From Gautieria morchelliformis (lineage: Eukaryota; Basidiomycota; Agaricomycetes; Gomphales; Gomphaceae), in the NCBI GenBank assembly GCA_015179125.1, contig WHVA01000317.1, forward strand, positions 62,001 through 126,000: a DNA stretch of 64,000 nucleotides. Direction: 5' to 3'. Below the pieces are notes generated by a model. The model was not told the DNA's origin. It did not search any database and was given only the letters and a program-made list of their open reading frames with translations. Shown piece by piece: positions 30,697-42,094 of the stretch (within the stretch, counting starts at the first letter, position 1; each line of letters opens with the position of its first letter). Position numbers and translations under genes: made by a program.

Positions 30697-31640
30697 GGAC
30701 ACGCGCGATGTAAGAGATGCCACTGACCCTAGAGCCCTGCCTAAGAAGCCGGCTAGATCTGCACGTATTTTCTCCAATACCATAGAATGGTGACCATCAG
30801 TCGATCACCATTACGATCCAGGAGTCTATCGTCAGCCTGAGCAGGTGAGTGGTCCCTCCGATCCTCAGACCGTGACCCTGTAGACTGCCCAACCCGTCCT
30901 GCGTCCAGGACTCGTTGCAGCGGTTTGGGAACCCGTCCATGTCATGGGAGCCCAGTCTCCCTCAGCTGTCGAAGGCGAACAAGGGTGAGTGTGAAGGTAC
31001 ACGTGCGTAGCATGACATGCGATGTTCGAGCACGATGATCAGGTACGTGGGGTCAACGACCTCCGTTAGATGGATGTCGTCGCCCAGATGACACTTATTT
31101 CTAGTGCACGGAACATGAATCGTCGTGAACTTTCGGCCTTGCTTGGCCACGCCGTGAGATACGATGGTGGACCGTGGAACGTGCAGTGCGGGATCAAAGT
31201 ACTGCGTGAATGGGTCACTAACTCAGCGAGTTGGTAGCAAGCCCAGAAAGCGGATGTTGCTGTAGCGTAGACTGCAGCATCGCAAGCGTTAGACAAATTA
31301 AATTCATTTCTCAGCGCAAGTGGGTGCTTCCGGGTCACTGGCTTTCGAGGAGGGCATCTGGACTATGCCCACGTGAGGTTCGCTGCACCTTCTCAGCTAG
31401 CGCAATGGTGTCGCCCTGTGCATCATAAATGATCTGATAGTGGTGAATGTCTGCCACCAGTTCGTACTGCAAGACTCATTCACTTCGCCGGCACTGCAGA
31501 CTGCGGCAAAGCACAACCGGTCACGTACAGCAGGGTGAGGCAGGATAGTAAATTGCTGTTCAGTCTGAGTGTTGTTAGTTGCGCTCTTGTTAGAAACATC
31601 TTTGGCTTTGATATTTTGCGACATGGTGGTTAACTTAGAG
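30697..31640 (-). pseudogene. Tyrosine-recombinase remnant, unit B
   Basis: Minus-strand pieces of the recombinase found in basidiomycete DIRS/Crypton-type elements: an N-terminal SAM-like part (NLSNACDAAVYATATSAFWA, then YQLAELVTHSRSTL, about 31200-31310) and a middle part (GRKFTTIHVPCTRNKCHLG, then HSPLFAFDS, about 30960-31145). Broken, several breaks. No reverse transcriptase is next to it, so I cannot tell DIRS from Crypton here. Confidence 0.7.
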
Positions 31641-31975
31641 AATATAGACACGAACATCGTAGCTTTTGTAGCCACCCCTCAACCCCTGAGGCAAATGACG
31701 CACCATACATATTGCAAAGTGACGGCAAACGAGCGCCTGTGGACCTAACTTATGAACGTAATAATAGGGGGATGCGTAGTTTGCGCAGAATCGATGGCCT
31801 ACGCAGTCTCTTGACCCACAAAATTTAATCCGGCCTAGAGAACTTATAAATCTGTTTGACACGTGCAAGTTTCCGCACTGTAAAGATGCTAGAATGTCCT
31901 GGTCTGTCCCCACATAGCACAATGCGCTTTATCCACAAGCGCCCATGCAAAAGAAACTTCAAGACACAGCACAGC

Positions 31976-33961
31976 TCAATGGCCAATCCTCGACTTGTAC
32001 GCCGGCGGTAGTTCCGTCACATCCTCGATATCCTCATGCTGGTACACAGTCTCGCGCCGCTGCTGCGGGGGCTCGGGTCCCAGCCTCTCATCGTCAAGTG
32101 GGCTCGGGTTGGCATCAGCAAAGCGTCCTGACGATGGTCTTGCCTCAGCGGACCCAGCAACAGAGCCACCACGTGCTGCATTGCCCGCGCCAGAGATACC
32201 CATAGCTGTGGATGCACCTGTACTCTCCGACGAGTTAGAGGGTGCCATGAATCCCGCAGCATATGGATTAAAGCCTGCAGAAGACGGTGGCGGCGATATA
32301 ACCGCATTCGACCCTAGGGTTTGTTGCGTTGCATAAGGTAGTGCTGCTCCTGGAGGCGTGTAGGGTGCAGCAGAATAAGTCGATGTTCGACTCTGCATGA
32401 CGGGCGCCAGAGTCGCTTCTGATATCTCGTTCGAGTAGTTGCTCGTATATGTACTGTTTTGGTATGGTGGGTTGTCCATGTATGGAGTGGCTTGTGCACC
32501 TGACGTCACGAAGGGTGAGGTCTCCTCTGGGACACTTGAGAATGGGGCGTTCTGGCTTGGTACGGGATCTCCGACATTTCCTAATCCGGACCCATTGTCG
32601 CCATCGTCCGGGGTATATGGGCGGCGAGCAGTTGCCCATCGCCGCATAAAGAGGACAAGCACACCAAGAAGCACCGCACCGCCAACTGCGCCGCCGACGA
32701 TCGCGTTCGTGGAGTTGGTTGAAGCATCGCTATTTGACCCAGACGATCCCCCAGAGGTAGCAGTCGCTACCGTGGAGGGTGAGCTGCTTGAAGCACTGCT
32801 ACTTGACCCAGACGATTCCCCAGAGGTAGCAGTCGCAGCAGAAGTGCTGGATCTAATGCGGACAAATGATCAGGGGCAGCGAGATCAGCATTGAGGAAAG
32901 TCGACTAACTGCGCCGCCGATGTCTGTGCTGAACTATCGAGCTCTGTCGATGTCTGATTTGGACACGTCACGTCTGTGGAGCCAGACGTGCTGAGAAGAT
33001 TCGTTGAGGCAGCATATATTCCCTGGCTACGAGAATCTTAGTTCAGGGTCGTATCCTTGATGCGCTGACGGAAATAACTCACGCATCGCTGGCGGACGCT
33101 ATACATGCAATTAGGACCAGACCAAAACAATGTCAGAGAACGTACCTATTATCTGTGAATTGGGTTGGGCACGGTTCACCCAATTGTATGTGTCAGAAGC
33201 AGCCCCAAGAGTAAAGTTTGTCACGAAAGGGTAGTCAATAGACGCAATGGTTACAGTGTATGGCTTAGTGCCGCCCGACATCTTCAGTGGTAGAACCTCA
33301 CATGTCGTGATGGCGTTCGTTGCATTAGTCGTTATTGATATTGGAGAAATGGTTGGGGTGTTAGCATGGCATGCCGTGCCAGAGGTGGAAGCTGGCACAC
33401 AAAACGTTACGGCTGGACGCTATACAGCGAGAACCATATGACTTACGGACTACAGTATAGACTTGTCCGCCAACACCACTTAAATTCCTTATTGGACCAC
33501 CTAAATTCCCTGCTAAATCAGTCATACTAAGAACCAGCTGCGATTCTACGCGGAACAACGCGTCTGAGATCTCTCAACAAGTGGAACTCTACGCTACTCA
33601 CGCGATGCATGGTCTACTGTCCAGAATACATTGTTCGGGTCAGAACCTATTAACCGTCTTGTGGGTATGCCGCCTGACTCATAGGCAAAAAGGATGTAGG
33701 GTGGTGGGACAGGGGTGGTCATCCCAGTTGAATCAACAATTGAATCAACAAAAAGTTCTAGGCTTCCGCACTCGGGCAACGACAAGGAAGTGAACTAAGA
33801 GCAAAAGGAGAGGTATCAGATAGGTTATCTGACGAACCATGTCTTGTCCATACCGTCTTAAACCCCCAGCCAAATGTCGGATTTACATCAGCGTGTGCAG
33901 TCCCCGTCAGAAAAGCAATAGTCAACAGACTGATGGTACCTCGTCGCGATTTTGAAGCCAT
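31976..33961 (-). CDS. Single-pass membrane protein, array copy B
   Basis: Paralogue of copy A with the same exon plan. The start is MASKSRRGTISLLTIAFLTG (signal peptide), and the later ectodomain exon reads VCVPASTSGTACHANTPT. Transmembrane part: AIVGGAVGGAVLLGVLVL. The tail keeps PPAY and ends KSRIGH. Two differences stand out: the Ser-rich stalk just before the membrane helix is longer because a ~55-bp segment is doubled (about 32719-32850), and the tail is shorter by several residues in the DPYAAG block. All splice-site words of copy A are kept, so it probably makes protein. Function as for copy A. Confidence 0.75.
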
Positions 33962-34554
33962 TATTATAAAAGGAATGGTGTCCCTACACACCGGGGAAGA
34001 CACTGTATGATGGCAAATGTAAAGGTTTGGGGAAGAAACTGCAGCAACAATTGACCTTGATCGGCAGATGTGTGCACAGCCCAGCCCGCCTTGACGCGCT
34101 GGTCACCGATTCGCGAATATGTACATTGTGACGACCCGCACCTGCGGTACCGATGGTCCGAACTAGTAGGATATCGTTAGCTAGTAAAAGTCTATACCTC
34201 GAATAGTACCTCTGTTAATTCTCCCTCCTAGAACAGAAACTCGTCATGTACGCCTGTGAACTCGATCGACGAGAGCCTCACGTGTTCTACCAACAAAGGC
34301 ACGTGGTCCCTTTCCCCAGGTAATTAATGGGTTGAAGTCCGCTAGACTAGGCGAGAATGTATAGCGGCGCTACTTTGATCGACACTCGATACCTGGGTAC
34401 ACGTGATTCAGAGTCACGTGACCCCTGGCGAATCCTCGAGCGTGAGGGAAACTGCAACACCCATACTCGCTGAGGATTGACGGGACGTGAGTTCCACTCC
34501 AATTAACTCACACCTCCCCACCATGCAGCAAGGAAGGTTCCAAGGAATACATAC
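33962..34554. promoter_or_regulatory. Upstream region of copy B
   Basis: Matches 24852-25371 plus 30228-30350 in unit A, without the Copia element. Two CACGTG words occur near 34280 and 34400. Confidence 0.5.
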
Positions 34555-35380
34555 AATGGACACGCGATGTAAGAGATGCCACTGACCCCAGGGCCCTGCC
34601 TACGAAGTCCGGCAAGATCTGCACGTATTTTCTCCAATACCATAGAATGCACTGGATGACCATGGGCCGATCACCATTACGATCCAGGAGTCTATCGTCA
34701 GCCTGAGCAGGTGAGTGGTCCCTTCGATCCTCAGACCGTGACCTTGTAGACTGCCCAACCCGTCCTGTGTCATGAGAGCCCAGTCTCCCTCAGCTGTCGA
34801 AGGCGAACAAGGGTGAGTGTGAAGGTGCACGTGCGTAGCATGACATGCGATGTTCGAGCACGATGATCAGGTACGTGGGGTCAACGACCTCCGTCAGATG
34901 GATGTCGTCGCCCAGATGACACTTATTTCTAGTGCACGGAACATGAATCGTCGTGAACTTTCGGCCTTGCTTGGCCATGCCGTGAGATACGATGGTGGAC
35001 CGTGAAACGTGCAGTGCGGGATCAAAGTACTGCGTGAATGGGTCACTAACTCAGCGAGTTGGTAGCAAGCCCAGAAAGCGGATGCTGCTGTAGCGTAGAC
35101 CGCAGCATCGAAAGCGTTAGACAAATTAAATTCATTTGTCAGCGCAAGTGGGTGCTTCCGGGTCACTGGCTTTCGCACTGGCTTTCGAGGAGGGCATCTG
35201 GACTCTGCCGACGTGAGGTTCGACTCATTCACTTCGCCGGCACTGCAGACTGCGGCAAATAAGCACAACCGGTCACGTACAGCAGGGTGAGGCAGGATTG
35301 TAAATTGCTGTTCGGTCTGAGTGTTGTTAGTGGCGCTCTTGTTAGAAACATCTTTGGCTTTGATATTTTGCGACATGGTG
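34555..35380 (-). pseudogene. Tyrosine-recombinase remnant between genes B and C
   Basis: Same pieces as at 30697-31640 plus the C-terminal catalytic stretch near 34620-34750 (LQGHGLRIEGTTHLL, then GPWSSSAFYGIGE), which matches the H-x-x-R region of DIRS/Crypton tyrosine recombinases. Broken, several breaks. Confidence 0.75.
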
Positions 35381-35724
35381 GTTAACTTAGAGAATACAGA
35401 CACGATACGTCGTAGCCTTTGTAGCCACCCTCAACCCTGAGGCAAATGACGCACCCTACATATTGCAAAGTGACGGCAAACGATCGTACGAGCGCCCGTG
35501 GACCTTATGAACGCAATTAATGTTCTTCAAAATAGGAGGATGCGTAGTTTGCGCATAATCGATGCCGGCCTATGTGGAATTTATAGATCTGTTTGACACG
35601 TGCAAGTTTCCAATGGCAGTGTAAAGATGTTAGAATGTCCTGTGTATAGCAAATAAACAGAAACAAAATAAAATAAAATAAAGCAATGCGCTTTATCCAC
35701 AAGCGCCCATACAAAAGACACAGC

Positions 35725-37628
35725 TCAAGGGTCAGTCCTCTCCTTATACGCTGGCGGTAGTTCCGTCACGTCCGAGATATCCTCATGCTGGTATACAGTC
35801 TCGCGCCGCTGCTGCGGGGGCTCGGGTCCCAACTTCTCATCTTCAAGTGGGCTCGGGTTGGCAACAGCAAAGTGTCCTGACGATGGTCCTGCCTCAGCGG
35901 ACCCAGCAACAGAGCCACCACGTGCTGCATAGCCCGCGCCAGCGATACGCATAGCTGTGGATGCACCTGTACTCTCCGACGAGTTAGAGGGCGCAACGGA
36001 TCCAGGGGCATAGTCGGCATATGGATCAAACGATGCAGAAGACGGTGGTGGCGACATATCCGTATTCGACCCTAGGTTTTGTTGCGTTGCATAAGGTAGT
36101 ACTGCTGGAGGAGTGTTGGGTGTAGCAGAATAAGTTGATGTTCGACTCTGCATGGCGGGCGCCAGAGTCGCTTCTGATGTCCCGGTCGAGTAGTTGCTGG
36201 TATATGTACTGTATTGGTATGGTGGGTTGTCCATGTATGGAGTGGCTTGTGCACTTGACCCCACGAAGGGTGTGATCTCCTCTGAGGCACTTGAGAATGG
36301 GGCATTCTGGCCTGGTACGGGACCTCCGACCTTTCCTAATCCGAACCCACTGTAGCCGCCGTCCGGGGGATAGGGGCGGCGAGCAGTTGCCCTTCGCCGC
36401 CTCAGGAAAAAAAATGCGCCGAGGACAAGCGCACCAATGAGCACCACACCGCCAACTACGCCGCCGACGATCGCGGTCGTGGAGGGAGAGCTGCTTGAAG
36501 CACTGCTGTTTGACCCAGACCCAGAGGTAGCAGTTGCAGCAGAAGTACTGGATCTAATGGGGACAAAAGATCAGGGGCAGCGACACCAGCGTTGAGGAGA
36601 GTCGACTAACTGCGCCACCGTTGTCTGTCCTGAACTATCGACCTGTGTCGATGCCCGATTTGCACACGTCAGGTCTGGGGAGCCAGACGTAGTGAGAAGA
36701 TTTGTTGAGGCAGCATATATACCCTGGCTACGAGAATCTTAGTTTAAGGTCGTATGCTTGACGCGCTCACGGAATAACTCACGCATCGCTGACGGACGCT
36801 ATAGGTGCAATTAGGGCCAGATCAAAACCATGCCAGAGAACGTACCTATTATCTGTGAATTGGGTGAGGCACGGTTCACCCAATTGTATGTGTCAAAAGC
36901 AGCCCCAAGAGTAAAGTTTGTCACGACAGCCGAGCCAAGGAACGCAATGGTTACAGTGTATGGCTTAGTGCCGCCCGACATCTTCAGTGGTAGAACCTCG
37001 CAGGTCGTGATGGCTTTCGTTGTATTAGTCGTTATTGATATGGGAGAAGTTGGGTTGTTAGCATGGCATGCCGTGCCAGATGTGGAAGCTGGCACACAAA
37101 ACATTACGGCTGGACGCTATACAGCGAGAACCACATGACTTACAGACTACAGTATACAGTTGTTCGGCAACACCACCTGCATTCCCTGCTGAATCAGCCA
37201 TACTAAGAGCCAGCTGCGATTCTACGCGGAACAACGCGTCTGAGATCTCTCACAACAAGTGGAACTCTACGTCTACTCACGCGGCGCATGGTCTACCGTC
37301 CAGAATAAATTGTTCGGGTCAGAACCTACTACCTGTCTTGTGGGTATGCCCGCTGACTCGTAGGCAATAAGGGTGTAGGGTGGTTGGGCAGCGGTGCTCA
37401 TCCCAGATGCATTAAGAAAAATTTGTAGGCGTCCGCACTCGGGCAACGACAAGGAAGTGAACTAAGAGCAAAAGGAGAGGTATCAGATAGGTTATCTGAC
37501 GAACCATGTCTTGTCCATACCGTCTTAAACCCCCAGACAAATGACGGATTTACATCAGCGTGTGCAGTCCCCGCCAGAAAAGCAATGGTCAATAGCCTGA
37601 TGGCACCTCGTCGCGATTTTGAAGCCAT
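35725..37628 (-). CDS. Single-pass membrane protein, array copy C
   Basis: Third array copy, first in the direction of transcription. Same plan: signal peptide (MASKSRRGAIRLLTIAFLAG), ectodomain with VPASTSGTACHANNPT, Ser-rich stalk, membrane helix (AIVGGVVGGVVLIGALVLG), basic stop-transfer (RRRRATARRP) and a long tail ending PPAYKERTDP. The stalk is a few residues shorter than in A. It lies only about 270 bp from the 3' end of the Old Yellow Enzyme gene on the same strand, so its promoter must be compact. Confidence 0.75.
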
Positions 37629-37898
37629 AATTAGAAAAGGAATGTTGTCCCTACACACCGGGGAAGACACTGTGTGATGGCGAATGTAAAGGTTTGGGAA
37701 AGAAACTGCAGGAATACAATTAAGCTTGAGCGGCAGATGTGTGCACAGCCTTCCCTGATGCGCTTCACCGAATACACCGTGACGACCCGCCAGGCCGAAG
37801 CCTGCCGAGCCTCACACGTATTTATATCCAGTAATTACAGTCATGTATTTCTTTGGTATAAAGCATGATATAACACGTGTGGCAACCCAACCGTCCCT

Positions 37899-39426
37899 TC
37901 AAGATGCTGCAGGGTAGTTCGTGTAGCCAACTGGGAGCTCAACTCCGGGCTGGTGGTAAAGGTTCTTAACATCCACGACAGCATCTAAAGCCTTTCCTGT
38001 TTCCACGCGATGTTGCATGTCAGGATGTCCGATCCAGAGAAAACCGAACGCCGCGGCATCGATGGCACCCTTGCGAATAAGCTCATCTGCTTCAGATGGG
38101 GTGAGGCCACCATTCAATATGAGCTTTGGATGCTTGATAAATGGGCGATAAGTCTCCAACACGTCGTGCTGAGTAGCACGAGTTTTTCCTGAATCATACC
38201 ATCATAAGCAGCAATTGAAACCGTCAGCAAGAACACGTACCATCAAACGTCGGGTCCATAGCAGCCACGTAGCGCGAAAGCGTGATATACACGACCTTGA
38301 GGTCATTCAGAGCACTGGTGACATAACTGTACGTCTCCACCGTGTCCTTGAGTGACATCCCCATGTCGTTATAACCCCCAGCGGGATTCAGCTTGACACC
38401 CACACGGTCAGCACCCCATACGTCGATCAGGACCTTGGCCGCTTCGAGACAGAACCTCGCCCGGTTTTCGACGCTACCACCCCATTTGTCCGTCCGCGTA
38501 TTGGCCGTGAGGTCCAAAAATTGTTGGACCAAGTAGCCGTTCGCACCGTGCACTACATGCGGAGCGGTCAGAGAGAGTCCAGAAACGTAAATTTGATTCT
38601 TCACGTTCAACGCCATCAAAGCCAGCCTCCTTGGCTTTCAACGCCGCGTTCCTATATTCTTCTATAATGACCCACGGATCTGGGATAGGGGTAGGCTATA
38701 TTGTTGAACAATTAGTGTAGACCTTTACTGCGATCGCGGGCAAGCTACTTACAGTGACATAGCCAGGTTTTCCTGGCAAGGAGCGGAATTTTCCTCCCCG
38801 CGCTGATATCGCAGAAGGTCCCCACACAGGCTACGTGTGAACCACAAAGTCAGGCGTGGTATGAAAGCCAAAATGACTGGTCTCTCCGCACCTGTCCTGA
38901 CGCCTTCTGCTCAGGCATATCCGGGTGATTGACACGACCAACTGATGAAAACTAGATCAGTCCCCTGCCCTGCATAGGTCTACATATATTTGACTGACGG
39001 TGCCATAGCTGACAGAATATGCGACCGCCTGCATCGTGAACAGATTTTGTGATTTTCTTCCATCCTTTGACGTGGTCATCGTTCCATATCCCTGGCGCGT
39101 ACGGCCATTCGGTGCTGCCAGGCAACGGAGGTTTCAATACATCTGTGACAGTCACGCCGGCGACTTCAACTCACCCTTGACGCGAAATAAGAGTGCCTTC
39201 GGTGACTATCAATCCAGCGCCACCCTTCGCACGTTGGGTGTAGTATTCCAGCATGACATCGTTGGGTACATCGCGGGGCACCGCCCTGTTCCGTGTCAAT
39301 GCCGACATCGTATTCCCTATTCACCGCGGCAGGCAATGAGCAAGAGCAGGAAGCAACATCAGTCTGAAACGTACGGTTTCGCAGGGTGGTTGGCCCAAGG
39401 GTAAGTGGAGTACTAAGCTCAGGCAT
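37899..39426 (-). CDS. Old Yellow Enzyme-type FMN ene-reductase 1
   Basis: NADPH-dependent flavoprotein (FMN-bound TIM barrel) that reduces activated C=C bonds. Minus strand, about six or seven short introns. Start MPELSTPLTLGPTTLRNR; after an intron NTMSALTRNRAV, then EYYTQRAKGGAGLIVTEGTL, STEWPYAPGIW, VGRVNHPDMPEQKASGQ, PSAISARGG, and AGFDGVE-L-HGANGYL, which keeps the His-x-x-Asn substrate pair and the Tyr two residues on. Later parts: NRTDKWGGSVENRARF-like and GVKLNPAGGYNDMG, then NGGLTPSEADELI and FGFLWIGHPD (phosphate-binding end), stop after TNYPAAS. All expected parts are present, so it should be active. It has a paralogue at 42095-43622. Confidence 0.88.
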
Positions 39427-42094
39427 GTCGGTAGAGGCTGTTGCTGTTCTTTGAGAGTGGGATTGTGAGGAGCTCCTCGACCAGTAGCCTCCCTTTATAC
39501 CAGCCCCCACTCTACAGGGCCTATTCCACGTCACTCCCACTTTCGACCTCGCTCCGCGTTCGGTCAGCCCAACACATGGTCTTTCGCAAATGAAACCAAA
39601 GGGGAATACGCGTAAGAGTTGCATACTACCACTTGCGGACCAAAAGTCTCCGACTTTATGCGGAAATCGACTATGAATCAGCCGTGCGCGCACTGATGAC
39701 AAGACGGAGCTGACTAGTGACTGAGTTAACAGTACTGAAAAGAGACAAGTTTCCCATGTTCAACAAGCGAAGTAATCAAACACAATTTTGCGTCATTGCA
39801 TGCATTGGTAACGCCGCTTACCAATGCATTATGCAAATCGTCAACCAGAATACTTAATTCATAAGCTTGTCCTCTAGAAGACCTAAACATCTCACCGTTT
39901 ATAACTCATTCTCAGGAAAACATTCAATGGGCTGCTTATGATTGCAATCACTGTAACCGCTGGTACCTGGCTGTCCCGGTCAATTGATTGTCACATCTCA
40001 GTGAGGGACCGGGCGCATCCGTACTACACTTCGTTCTAGGACATTCTGCCAGCTTCGGGAGTGGGTTCTACAATATGACTATGTTATTCGTCGTCTGTTT
40101 TCTCTGGTGCTATAAACCTTGCCTTGGCGTCCTAGTACTAGGCCATTATAAATCCTCCGAGGCTCGTCCGGTACATCAATGGATGGACTTGAAGGGGTTA
40201 CAGTAATCACACCGCGCCAGATGTTTGCCTATCAGCTAGAAGCCAGGCCTAACTGGCTTCACGATCGCGAGTTCGGAGACAGTTCTCTACTATCTATCAA
40301 CCCCGTGACTCGTCATCATAACCGATCTTCCGTCGCCTCCTTCAGCGCTATAATTTCTTAGGCACAGCGGTCGCATCAGCGTTGATATCAAATCAGGTAA
40401 TTCTGGCAAAGGAGGCGTCATGGTGATTCGTCTATGCCGAGTCACCATGCCTAGGACCGATATTCAACGGCGCAACCTCCTGGGAGCTCCGAGCACGGCG
40501 CGCGCGCTGTTGCCAGCGAGCTCCCGGGCGGCTTCATGGTAGTTGATCGTCTCGAACCGGAAACCGCTTCCTTCCCCTGTCTGGCCCAGTGTAACGGCTA
40601 CCAACGTCACACTGGTCCAGACTTCACGCTCGAACACATTGGCTCACGTTCTCCTTCCTCCCGTTTCAAAGTAACCAGCAAGGACCCAAAACTCGCTGGA
40701 GGATAGCGTGCCTCCCATCCCAATATGCCGGCGCGTTAGTAATAAGAGATCTACGATCCATTTCGCACCATTTCATCCACGCATGTCTTTCTAAGTTTTT
40801 CTCGCTCAGAAGATTCCTACATTCGACGAACAAGGATGCTAGCATCCCTCCAAACCCCACCGGATTCATCAATGGTCTTTTCTAAGAGTATCTTAGCATT
40901 TATTCTAAGGGGCCAATGGGTGATCGGAAGCACTTTGAGAAGGTCAGCGTGCCACTGCCTAACAGGATTGATCCACAGAACATGAAGGGTATCGCGTTCA
41001 TGAACGAATGAGCCAGGGAATTAATTCGTCTCGAACCGTGGAAGTTTTGTCGAGTCTGCATTCACGTCAAATTTGCAGTCGTGGAGTTTACTTCCATTGA
41101 TCTGTATTGGATGCAAGAGAGACTGAAGCTGCTGAATATAATTATAATATGAAGCGATCTCCAGGTAGTTATGGTGCGCTGATAGAAATTACAGGATGAA
41201 GGGGGACATGCTCGAGGGTGTTACATACTTAACAACCCCGCATAGATTATTTCCTCACCGGTCGTCGTTCAACAACTCTTCAACGTAGCTAAACAAGTAC
41301 TTTTAAAGACATAATCTTGTTTCCAGTTGATGGGTACCATCACTGGATCTAGAAAGCGTGGGAAAGTCGATCAGGGATGGCACAGGCTACAGCGGCCTGT
41401 GATCTATTAAATTCTCTTGAAAATGAAAATGAAAATGACAGCCAAGCGCATCGCCTTCAGACATCCCTGTCCCTCGTAATATTCTTATCACAGTTTGAAG
41501 GGACCACGAGTTGGTCAGCAGTAGGATACTCTTGGATCACTAGCACACTAAGTAGTGGCGCCGCCCCAGACTCCCAGGCCCACCGTACACGCGGGTAGAA
41601 CCGTAATTATAATGTGTTAGCTTTATTTAACCCACTGTTCACATTACTTAATTATGCTTCCCCTTTCTGATGTTTCCCCTCCCCAATCCAGTATGACTGC
41701 AGCCTGACCTGCGTCAAACTATGTTCAATGCCGGAGGGCCATTCAATTGGCAGGTACTGGGAGAACACACATATATAGCATACATGCTCACTCAGTTCGC
41801 GGGTGGACTCAAGTTATGGTATGATGTTCCTTGGAAAGGCACAGTAGGCAAAGACTCACTGAAAGCAGCTAGATACATAAACAAGATCCTATCAAATCCT
41901 CTTCGCTCGAAAGAATCACAAAAAAAAAGAAGAAGCGGGCTCGAGGAGAATGCAACGGTTCACAAGACACGTGACAGTACATTCTAGGTAAAGCAGTCAG
42001 ACTCCTCTTCATGACTCTGCTCAAAAATGGCTGGCAAATTATAACAGGACTCGTGGTGGAAACCAAAGTGGTCTCCGCCAGCCTACTGAATACT
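39427..42094. other. Spacer between the two ene-reductase genes
   Basis: 2.7 kb without a gene I can recognise. It includes the promoter of ene-reductase 1 and a perfect 11-bp palindrome pair, TGCATTGGTAA (39801-39811) with its inverse at 39818-39828, which could be an operator or a small stem-loop. Short frames near 40666-40872 (minus) and 41377-41987 (plus) match nothing I know. Confidence 0.5.

Larger units (their letters stand above)
22493..37800 (-). repeat. Tandem triplication: membrane gene plus recombinase remnant
   Basis: Three direct units. Unit A is about 22493-31554 without the insertions at 25372-30227 and 30351-30696 (about 3.9 kb); unit B is 31555-35308 (about 3.75 kb); unit C is 35309 to about 37800 (incomplete). 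Each holds one copy of the membrane gene with its promoter; A and B also hold the recombinase remnant upstream of the gene. Homology runs through introns and spacers, so this is segmental duplication by unequal crossing-over rather than retro-copying. Confidence 0.85.

Noticed and set aside
32439-32894. 151-codon plus-strand frame across copy B
   Set aside because: Antisense to the stalk and membrane exon of the membrane gene; the paralogues do not keep it.
40440-40680. Possible tRNA (GGTTCGAGA-like words on the minus strand)
   Set aside because: No acceptor or anticodon stem could be folded around it.
41721-41987. Small host gene in the ene-reductase spacer
   Set aside because: No motif, no intron signals, poor codon pattern.
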